Below, one piece after another: positions 26,591 through 34,008 of a DNA stretch of 64,000 nucleotides (position 1 is its first letter; the number at the start of each line of letters is the position of its first letter). Source of the DNA: an uncultured Schlesneria sp. (GTDB lineage: Bacteria; Planctomycetota; Planctomycetia; Planctomycetales; Planctomycetaceae); the NCBI GenBank assembly GCA_903871875.1, contig CAIQIR010000059.1, positions 62,001 through 126,000 on the forward strand, given 5' to 3'. Under the pieces are notes generated by a model. It searched no databases, was not told the origin of the DNA, and saw nothing but the letters and a program-made list of their open reading frames with translations. Both the position numbers and the translations under genes were made by a program.

Positions 26591-27892
26591 ATGTTGGCCT
26601 GTCTTCGTTATCTGGCGACGATTTTGATTGTGGTGCTGCCTTGGATGGAAATCCGGGCGGACGACGCCGATTTCAAAGCGGGATTCGCGCAGAAAGATGT
26701 CACTCCGGGGGTGCCCACTCCCATGTGGGGCTATGGAGCACGGCGTGACCGACTGTCGGAAGGGACGCTCGATCCACTCATGGCCAAAGCCATCGTCATC
26801 GAAGCCGGGGGGGATCGAGTGGCGTTGGTCGGTCTGGACATGGGACGAGCGCCCACGACTGCCATGATGGACGAGATTCGTGCCACGATTCGCGAAAAAG
26901 CGAAGATCGAACATGTGTTGATCGTCGGTTCGCACACGCATCATGGTCCGGTCTTCGAACTGATCGACCGCGAAGGATTTGGCAAAGGACGATTCGATCC
27001 GACGGTGGCCTATTTGAAAACGCTACCGGGAATGCTGTCTTCGACAATCATCGAAGCGGCTTCCAAGCTGCAGCCGGCCCGGATTGGCGTCACCACTGCG
27101 GATGTTCCATACAACCGAAACCGCCATACCAAACGCACGCCCCCCGCCCGCGATTCTCAACTGGCGGTGATGCGGTTGGATGACCTGCAGGGTAAGCCGC
27201 TGGCCATTCTGGTGAATTTCGCCGCCCATCCCGTGATGACCGATAACAAAATCCTGAAATTCTCGGCCGATTACCCCGGCTTTATGATGAACTACGTCGA
27301 GAAGGAAATGGGTGCTCCCTGTGTGTTCATTCAGGGCGCGGCGGGAGACATGAGTGCCAATGCCATCAACGTCTCGGGACCCCAGGGGTTCGGCGAACAA
27401 CTGGGACAGGAATGCGTCAAGTTGGCCAAAGCGACCGAAGCCACTAGTCCCCGGCGTCCATCGGTTCAAGGCAAGATTGATCGCTTTCACTTTACGACTC
27501 GGCTGGATCTGAATAATCCCGCGGTGATGATGGCGTTTTCCCAGGCCTTTTTCCCCGAATTGGTGCGGAACTTTGCCGAAGAGTACAAGGACGGGATGCA
27601 CCCGGAATTGAATACGGTGCTGATCAATCGCGAGATTGCCATCGTGGGGGGCTCGGGTGAATTCTTCTCAAACCATGCGGTGCGTTTGCGAGATCGAACC
27701 TACGCGAAACACAGTTTGTTCTTCGGTTATTGCAACGGCTACAACAATTACTTCCCGACGATCGAAGCCGTCTCTGAGGGGGGGTACGGCGCCGACGCGC
27801 CTGTCTCGCCAGCCCAGGTCGGGGCCGGCGAACAGATGATGAATCGAGCCCTCATCAATCTCTATACCATGCTGGGCAAGATCACCGAGTAA
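26591..27892 (+). CDS. Exported neutral/alkaline ceramidase-like hydrolase
   Basis: 433 residues from the ATG at 26591 (GAGG seven bases upstream). A longer frame from 26474 is open but has no better site. Signal peptide: LRYLATILIVVLPWMEIRA. The body matches the neutral/alkaline non-lysosomal ceramidase family: FKAGFAQKDVTPGVPTPMWG, then GSHTHHGP (H115, H117, H118, probable zinc ligands), VNFAAHPVMT, FIQGAAGDMSAN and FGYCNGYNNYFPT. The protein is shorter than mammalian or Pseudomonas ceramidases, lacking the C-terminal Ig-like domain. In planctomycetes such proteins may cleave other amides, so ceramide as substrate is only a family inference. Confidence 0.83.
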   Translation: MLACLRYLATILIVVLPWMEIRADDADFKAGFAQKDVTPGVPTPMWGYGARRDRLSEGTLDPLMAKAIVIEAGGDRVALVGLDMGRAPTTAMMDEIRATIREKAKIEHVLIVGSHTHHGPVFELIDREGFGKGRFDPTVAYLKTLPGMLSSTIIEAASKLQPARIGVTTADVPYNRNRHTKRTPPARDSQLAVMRLDDLQGKPLAILVNFAAHPVMTDNKILKFSADYPGFMMNYVEKEMGAPCVFIQGAAGDMSANAINVSGPQGFGEQLGQECVKLAKATEATSPRRPSVQGKIDRFHFTTRLDLNNPAVMMAFSQAFFPELVRNFAEEYKDGMHPELNTVLINREIAIVGGSGEFFSNHAVRLRDRTYAKHSLFFGYCNGYNNYFPTIEAVSEGGYGADAPVSPAQVGAGEQMMNRALINLYTMLGKITE

Positions 27893-28214
27893 TCATCGCG
27901 ATCGGCATGGATGTCGGATCGGCATTGGGTTCGTTCCGTCGGCCTGATGCAAGCCGCTGTTGTTGCTCTGTCGGACCTTGCCGGAACCGAAGCCTGCGCG
28001 GCATTCATGAGCCCAGCTGATTCGTCGCTGCCGCCGATTCACGACTCGGGCCACCGAAGGCCGGGCACGAATTTTCTGTCGGACGGGGCCGTGCAGGCGG
28101 CTGCGATCGGTTGCTTTCGTTTTATTGGCAGCCGTTTTCGCGTATTTTCCGTGAACCCCATCCGTCGGGAGAAGGGGTTTGCCGGATCTTTGTCGTCAGA
28201 TGAATGGCACTTCC
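27893..28214. other. Intergenic region before the beta-helix gene
   Basis: 322 bases. An open frame crosses it, but it has no ribosome-binding site and runs into the following gene in another frame. I see no strong repeat or hairpin. Confidence 0.35.
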
Positions 28215-29441
28215 ATGATGAATCGAAGAATTGGCTTTACCGGGCTGTGCGGCGTGCTGCTCGTGGTCGCGGTGGCGTACAACTCGTCGACAGGCCGACT
28301 AAACGGTCAAGCCGAAAGGCTGACGACGGGCGGTCGTGTCAGCGTGCTGGACTTTGGGGCGGTCGGTGATGGCAAGACTGACGATCGTGCCGCGATTCAA
28401 GCCGCGATCGACTCGGGCGATGAAATTCATTTTCCTGAGGTCCGTTCCTTCTATCGTGTCGTCGGATCGCTGCAGATTGGCGGTAGCGATCAAGCAGGCG
28501 GCAAACGGCTGATCGGACATCGCCCCTGTCGTGGTGGTGGTGCCTTTCAGGGCAAGCCGGCGTTGATTCACGGCGATGGCTCGGCTCCGCTACTGGTCGC
28601 GACGGGCACGACCCAGCAAAATCGCGCGATTGAACTGGTGGGCCTTTCGGCATTCAATCCGGGCCAGTCGGTGCTCGATTTGATGAGTGGTGTGGATGCA
28701 CTCGTCGAAAACTGCTTTTTGCGGAGCATGAAAAACACCGACGCGACCGTGCGACTGCGTGAAAGCTACAACGTGACGATTCGCGAATCAGCCATCTTTT
28801 GCAGCGGCGGCGGTTTCGCCGTCACGGCGTACCAGCAATGCAACGTCTTTCGCATCCAGAATTGTCGCTTGGGTGGCGGCGACGCCGGCGGGGCGGCCCA
28901 CATCGAACAATCGGCGAATGTGTTGTTCGAAAGCAACGTGATCGAACTGGGCACGTACGGACTGGTTGTCTCTTCAGGAATTCGACTGGATCAACCGAAA
29001 GCCGGAAATGTGGACGGGGCCGGGGTCTGTCACGCGTTGCGCGTGGTCAGTAACTATTTTGAGAATGTTCAGCATCCGCTCGTGATCGCATCGGCGATGA
29101 ATCTGGAAAAGAATCCCGGTCAGGCGGTCTTTGGCGCGGTGATCGAATCCAACAACGTCACGACCTATGGTTTTGATTATCCGCTGTTGACGATCGGTCG
29201 GCTGCAAGCCGCTTCGATTCGCGGCAACAGTTTTTGGCGCAAGGCGGAAGGCAAAGCCGCCGCCATCTATGCCACGTTGTCTCGCGCCACCCCGTCGCAT
29301 GCCAGTGGTTGTGTGATCGACGCCAATCATTTGACCAACGGAAATGGGGCCTTCTTCGCCGCCGATCATGTGTCCCTCGAAGGGGTACCGTTCCTCGACA
29401 AGCTGAATGCCGACAATCAGCTCACCTCGCCGATGCCGTGA
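28215..29441 (+). CDS. Exported right-handed beta-helix protein (pectate lyase 3 superfamily)
   Basis: 408 residues from the ATG at 28215; starts at 28200 and 28218 are also possible, all with weak ribosome-binding sites. Signal-like N-terminus: RIGFTGLCGVLLVVAVAYNSS. Residues ~35-75 carry the family mark VSVLDFGAVGDGKTDDRAAIQAAID, the start of Pectate_lyase_3 proteins. The remainder has irregular Asn/Val-rich coils (VENCFLRSMKNTDATVRL, FRIQNCRLGG, VLFESNVIELGTYG), as in parallel beta-helices. Catalytic residues cannot be assigned. It probably binds or cleaves an acidic polysaccharide outside the cytoplasm. Confidence 0.8.
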   Translation: MMNRRIGFTGLCGVLLVVAVAYNSSTGRLNGQAERLTTGGRVSVLDFGAVGDGKTDDRAAIQAAIDSGDEIHFPEVRSFYRVVGSLQIGGSDQAGGKRLIGHRPCRGGGAFQGKPALIHGDGSAPLLVATGTTQQNRAIELVGLSAFNPGQSVLDLMSGVDALVENCFLRSMKNTDATVRLRESYNVTIRESAIFCSGGGFAVTAYQQCNVFRIQNCRLGGGDAGGAAHIEQSANVLFESNVIELGTYGLVVSSGIRLDQPKAGNVDGAGVCHALRVVSNYFENVQHPLVIASAMNLEKNPGQAVFGAVIESNNVTTYGFDYPLLTIGRLQAASIRGNSFWRKAEGKAAAIYATLSRATPSHASGCVIDANHLTNGNGAFFAADHVSLEGVPFLDKLNADNQLTSPMP

Positions 29442-29443
29442 AT

Positions 29444-29478
29444 CGGATCCAGGCGGGGAAGGTCCGACCCCGCATCCG
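29444..29478. terminator. Hairpin between convergent beta-helix and deacetylase genes
   Basis: CGGAT (29444-29448) plus GCGGGG (29453-29458) pair with CCCCGC plus ATCCG (29468-29478); CCAG is bulged. There is no T run. It lies immediately after the beta-helix stop. Confidence 0.5.
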
Positions 29479-29548
29479 ACTTCATGTCTTCGCGGAGTCA
29501 GTCTCAGCCGGCGTCGAAGTTCGCCCCAGGCCCCATTGACCCATGGCT

Positions 29549-30388
29549 TCAGGGCAGCATCGGAAACAGGCGACGACGGGCTTCATCCGTAAGCGGTGAA
29601 CCATATTCGCACGGTTCGAACGCTTCGATCAAACGGATTGAACGGCCCCGCTGTTCTCCGTACGTCTGGACAACCACGTCTCGATAGCGATCGGCCAGCG
29701 GTCCATTAAACTTGCAGTAGAACTGTTTCGCATACTCACGCAAGGCGGCCGGATCGGCCTTGGACAATTCTTCCTGGCACAGCGTGTACGGCAACCATTC
29801 GAAAAACTGAGAATGATGGCAGACCAGCTGATCGAGGATTCGATCGAGTACCGGTTCGACGTCGATCACGACCGTCGGCTGGAACGGAGCCGGTCGTTGA
29901 AAGTGATCAGACAGATATGCGATGACCGGATTGACGCGCAGGGCAGGCACCTCGGGCACGATGTGCGGAACGATGACCATATAAGCGGCATCGCAGACCA
30001 GCGTGGAAGTCGACCGATGATCGGGGTGGTAGTCGTTTGGTCGATGGGTCAGGATCAGGTCCGGTTGATAGCGGCGAATCAACGCGATCAGTTCAAAGCG
30101 AGCCTCGAGCGTCGGTTGCAATCGACCGTCACGATTCCCCAGGATTTCGTATTCGATGCCCATCAGTGAGGCGACCGCCTTCGTTTCGGCTCGGCGCACC
30201 TGGGTCAACTCGGCCGGCGGAAGTCGATGATGTCCCGCTTCACCATTCGTGACGCTGACAAATTTCACCTGATGGCCGGCTTGTCGATACAGGGCCGTCA
30301 GACCGCCCGCTTTCAATTCACAATCGTCAGGGTGAGCACCAATCACCAGAATTCGCAGCGGATTAGAGGTCGTCATCGTGGTTCTCAT
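29549..30388 (-). CDS. PIG-L/LmbE-family zinc-dependent deacetylase
   Basis: 279 residues; ATGs at 30388 and 30376 are both plausible. The zinc site is clear: AHPDD (H19-P-D-D22) near the start, and HRPNDYHPDHRSTS in the middle with the other ligands. The family removes N-acetyl or similar groups from GlcNAc-type sugars (PIG-L, MshB, BshB, LmbE). No thiol-cofactor (mycothiol/bacillithiol) gene is nearby, so the substrate is open. There is no signal peptide, so it should be cytoplasmic. It is convergent with the beta-helix gene and downstream of the small hypothetical gene. Confidence 0.88.
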   Translation of the reverse strand: MRTTMTTSNPLRILVIGAHPDDCELKAGGLTALYRQAGHQVKFVSVTNGEAGHHRLPPAELTQVRRAETKAVASLMGIEYEILGNRDGRLQPTLEARFELIALIRRYQPDLILTHRPNDYHPDHRSTSTLVCDAAYMVIVPHIVPEVPALRVNPVIAYLSDHFQRPAPFQPTVVIDVEPVLDRILDQLVCHHSQFFEWLPYTLCQEELSKADPAALREYAKQFYCKFNGPLADRYRDVVVQTYGEQRGRSIRLIEAFEPCEYGSPLTDEARRRLFPMLP

Positions 30389-30575
30389 CTCAGGGGATAG
30401 GGACGGATCGTCGGCTCAAAAGTCGTTGTTTTCATTTCGGCCGAGCCCGATTCTAAGTCGGCGAGTCGAGCGGCGTAAGGTCTCGCACGGTGAGCACGGA
30501 AATCAAGGTGATTGCAGGAATCGAGCGATCGTGGCCTCGCTGCGTCGCGATACGTTTTGGTGGAGGCCGGTCCGG

Positions 30576-30851
30576 CTAACCCGCTTCCCGGCGACTGGTT
30601 TCTTCCAGTTCGTCCCACAATTGTTGAAATCGCCCGAGATATTCAAGTTTACTTTCGCTGATGAAGGACGGCCGCGTCGCTTCCCAATAGTAGATGTGCA
30701 GGTCTTCGTTATCGATGTTCTGCAGCAGTTCCGGAAAATTGTGCAGGTGATCGAGCTGGGCGAGGCATTGTTCGGGATCGTGCACATGACTGCGGATTTG
30801 CAGCAATCCCCAACGCAGAATCTCACAATAAATCTCAAATCGACTTCTCAT
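30576..30851 (-). CDS. Small hypothetical protein
   Basis: 91 residues starting MRSRFEIYCEILRWGLLQIR, with GGGGA ten bases upstream of the ATG at 30851. The frame is open further upstream to 30914 without a site. The sequence has balanced acidic and aromatic content and predicted helices (LQIRSHVHDPEQCLAQLDHLHNFPELL). ENEDLHIYYWEATR-like text suggests a compact globular protein rather than a random frame. I do not recognise a family. It lies 187 bases upstream of the deacetylase gene on the same strand. Confidence 0.6.
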   Translation of the reverse strand: MRSRFEIYCEILRWGLLQIRSHVHDPEQCLAQLDHLHNFPELLQNIDNEDLHIYYWEATRPSFISESKLEYLGRFQQLWDELEETSRREAG

Positions 30852-31148
30852 CCGAGAAATCCCCAGCAGAAGAACGACGCCCCGAGTCACCACGGATCCG
30901 TCGACAACGGCCACGGGGTTGATCCGGTCGCCAATCGTGATGACTGACAGGGAGGGAAGTCAAGGTTCGTTCATGCGGCGGGTGACAAAGTGACAACGGG
31001 GAAGCAGTCATCAAATGCAGGGGTCATTGTGATGAAAACCTCTTGTGGCATTCGCCACCCCACCCACCCTTCGGGGAGCGATGATTCTGGTATCATCCTT
31101 TTACGAATACTTCCTGAATCGCCGTGAATTGGCCTCAGCGAGGACCTT

Positions 31149-33014
31149 GTGTCAGCAACGACCAACAATCCAATCTTTAGTCTTCGCCGAATCGTTGTTT
31201 TGGCGGTGATTGTTCTGCTGAGCATCGTATTGCCGATCGGAATCGTCATTTGGTCTGTCATCTCAGCGATGTCAGGCAAGCCGTTGGGACGGCCTTCGAA
31301 TGAGTTCAAGAATTATTTTGGAGTTCTGCACGGCGGAGAATTGTGGTTCCAAGTGTTGCGGTTTTCGGACAAACACGATCCGAGTGATTATTCAGGCGAA
31401 TGGCGGATTAAGCGTCTCGACTTGGAAACCGGCGTTGAACGCGAAACGGGCTTAGCGACCTTCAACGAACGTTGCTGGGCGCGTGTCATGAACGGCGAAG
31501 TTTATGTGTGCGAGCCAGAAGCGGTTTATAAAAGGGATGGTTCGACCCTGGTCAGAGTCTCCTCAGAGCCATTGCCTGGTCAAGTCTTTGAATTCAACGG
31601 TCAATTGACGAACGCTCGTGAAATTTCTGACGGTGAATTTCAATTGAGCCACTTGGTCGACGGTCACTGGGTCGTTGGTCGCAAGATTCGTGTCCCAAAA
31701 CGAGGAAGTGTGTGGATCGATGAACCCCATTTCAAGTTGCAATCGCCGGACTCATCAATGAAGGCGATATTCGCCGCGTATCCATTCTCTGTTTCCGTCG
31801 TTCAACAGGCAGGGCAAGATCACATCTCCGTGATCGATGGCGACGGATTTGCCGCCTATCGGACCGGTCTCGAATTTGTCGACGATCAAGACGAAGTTTC
31901 CGCGTTGAATCCAGAGAATGATGTCCAAGTCCTCTCGGGCTGGGAACCGGTTCAACCCAAGAGGCCCGAAGATCGTCGTTGGAGCGACTTGGCATGCGAC
32001 CGAGATGGAGTGCTCTTTGCCACATGGCCAGGGCAAGGGCGTGTCGTTCGACGAAGCGCAGACGGCCGCTGGGAAGATCTGAAAGGACTTGGCCCTCTGA
32101 AGAAGTATTGCAATCGGTCAGTCATTGCTGCACCCACCGAAGCCAGAAGTTACGTCGTTGATTCGAATCGATATGGATTCTCTTCGGTTTTTTATCGCAT
32201 CGACGGAAACGTCGTTCATCCACCGCATCTCACAATTCATGATTGCGCTACCGAGTACCTCGCTCGCTGGCAGCGCCTTGTCAGTGGGTTGTTCGTGGCC
32301 TGGCTGGTGCATCTGGGCGTCCTGACTGCGGGAATTGTGTGGCTCCGACGAGGTGTTTCTCAATCGAGCTATCTGTTTGGCAACCAGCGTGCCACGCTCG
32401 CATCGATCCCCCGACGCGGACTCGCTGCGGCTGTTGATTTGTTTCTCCTGCTCGCCACGCTTTCCCTGTTGACGTACATGCAATCGATCACCTTTGGAGT
32501 CGACTTGAAGGCAATTCTGGGAGTTGAGCTGAAACCGTTTACCGAAGATGACGTTTGCGAATCCCTGATTGAATACGAAGACGCGGCTAGACCTCTGCGG
32601 CACGGAATGCAGCAAGGGTGGGAGATGTTCATTATCAATTTGAAAGGCGCCGTGCGAAAGACGTCGGCACTGCTTTTTCGCACGACACAAAGCCATCCGA
32701 CGTGTTTGATTGTGGCAATTGTGGAAGCGTTGTGTTTGTTTGGTCTGAAGATCTACGCAGAGGGGCGAGTTGGGGTCACTCCGGGTAAATGGCTGCTGGG
32801 GATTCGCACATTACGATCAACGTTACTTCCCTGTGGGTTCGCACGCGCCCTGGTCCGAAGTGTCCTGTCTTGGATCGACATCCCGTTTTTCGTGACGCCC
32901 GGCCCGGCCGCAATCGGCCTGATGTTATCCACACGCCGCCAGCGAATCGGAGATTGCGTTGCCGACACAGTCGTTGTGAATGTGGGTTCGATTCGCGAGG
33001 TGGCTTCGTGTTGA
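31149..33014 (+). CDS. RDD-domain membrane protein with large N-terminal ectodomain
   Basis: 621 residues from GTG at 31149, with GAGGA five bases upstream. TM1 is near 12-38. Residues ~39-375 are outside the membrane and have beta-rich, blade-like repeats (IKRLDLETGVERETGL, ARVMNGEVYVCEPEAVYKRDG, SDLACDRDGVLFATWPGQGRVVRR), suggesting a propeller. After a helix near 382-402 comes an RDD domain (~415-615): RRGLAAAVDLFLLLATL, then EGRVGVTPGKWLLGIRTLR, and RQRIGDCVADTVVV, with the conserved Arg and Asp residues. RDD proteins are often transporters or membrane accessory proteins. The combination with this ectodomain is unusual; the function is unknown. Confidence 0.75.
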   Translation: MSATTNNPIFSLRRIVVLAVIVLLSIVLPIGIVIWSVISAMSGKPLGRPSNEFKNYFGVLHGGELWFQVLRFSDKHDPSDYSGEWRIKRLDLETGVERETGLATFNERCWARVMNGEVYVCEPEAVYKRDGSTLVRVSSEPLPGQVFEFNGQLTNAREISDGEFQLSHLVDGHWVVGRKIRVPKRGSVWIDEPHFKLQSPDSSMKAIFAAYPFSVSVVQQAGQDHISVIDGDGFAAYRTGLEFVDDQDEVSALNPENDVQVLSGWEPVQPKRPEDRRWSDLACDRDGVLFATWPGQGRVVRRSADGRWEDLKGLGPLKKYCNRSVIAAPTEARSYVVDSNRYGFSSVFYRIDGNVVHPPHLTIHDCATEYLARWQRLVSGLFVAWLVHLGVLTAGIVWLRRGVSQSSYLFGNQRATLASIPRRGLAAAVDLFLLLATLSLLTYMQSITFGVDLKAILGVELKPFTEDDVCESLIEYEDAARPLRHGMQQGWEMFIINLKGAVRKTSALLFRTTQSHPTCLIVAIVEALCLFGLKIYAEGRVGVTPGKWLLGIRTLRSTLLPCGFARALVRSVLSWIDIPFFVTPGPAAIGLMLSTRRQRIGDCVADTVVVNVGSIREVASC

Positions 33015-34008
33015 TTCGCCACCTTGGGAGACCGCGAGTCAATGAGGCATGAATCTCGATGACGTTGTCACGTCACCGAACCAGTCCTGGGGGCATTTCG
33101 TGTCATCGGGCAAAGCGGACTCTTCCGAGTCGCGCTGATTGCCGATGTTGGCAGAGTGGGTGCGTGACCAAGAGATCACACCCGAAGGTCGCAAACGAAA
33201 CGGCCTGTTTCCCATTAAATGAAGAACGTAACGCAAATGCACCCTTGCGTTCCCTTCTTTCTGGATTGTGTCGCGTGCCACATTCACTTCGGTGGTCCCC
33301 CCACTCATTTTGATTTTCGACGGCAAAGTCCGTCATTTAATGAGTTGAGATCGGGCGTCCCGCGTTTTCCCAAACTTGTTTCCAAACGTTTGGAAGATCG
33401 GGACTGACCAGGGGAATTCTTTCACGTATCCTGCTGCTTGGCGGGCGGAACCGGTATGCCGTGCTGGCGTCCGATCACGGCTGCCAGGGTTCGATTGTCG
33501 ATGAATGGCCGGGGGACCTATTCGGTGGTTTGCGGGATGTGACGAATTCCAGATCTGGGTGTCTCGCCGGGATCTGACAGGGTCGCGTTGTTGGATAATG
33601 ACGCTGGCCAGGAGCGAGGAAAGGCGGATCAAGATGTCCAAGATGCTCAAGGTGTCCAAAATGGACATCTGCTTTTGGCTCGAGAAAACAAGGAAGATGC
33701 TCAACATGCTCAAGATGTCCATCCCCGCGGAACACGGTGACCCAACCCAGGGGCTGCCAGACGGTGAACTGGACCGTACTCCTGCGCCGGGCGGCGTGCC
33801 TTCGGCCTCGTTCACCAGGGATGCGGTCCCCATGAAATCGCTTGGTGTCGTCTGTCGTCGGATCTGTCGTGGATGATGTCGACTGCGGGACGCGGGGGCT
33901 CATGATAGAATGGCCAGTTCGGTTCGACACCGTGGAACCGATGATCAACTCTTCTTTCGCGACGACACGATAGGACTTTTCACCTGCTTGCGGAATGTGA
34001 TCTGACAA
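33015..34008. other. Long gene-poor region with 9-base tandem repeat
   Basis: 994 bases without a gene I can support. Open frames exist on both strands but lack start sites and family features. A stem AGGTGGC/GCCACCT (32998-33024) spans the RDD stop and could terminate transcription. The repeat at 33631-33720 is listed separately. The promoter of the DUF1592 gene should lie in the last 100-150 bases. Confidence 0.5.
33631..33720. repeat. Imperfect 9-base tandem repeats, consensus AAGATGYYC
   Basis: Four units in a row at 33631-33666 (AAGATGTCC, AAGATGCTC, AAGGTGTCC, AAAATGGAC). A 27-base unrelated spacer follows, then three more at 33694-33720 (AAGATGCTC, AACATGCTC, AAGATGTCC). The unit is three codons long, so in one frame it reads KMS/KML repeats. 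Confidence 0.8.

Noticed and set aside
27911-28369. 152-codon frame before the beta-helix gene
   Set aside because: No site and overlaps the real gene in another frame.
33505-33876. Plus-strand frame with KMS/KML repeats
   Set aside because: No ribosome-binding site or family; reported as a DNA repeat instead.
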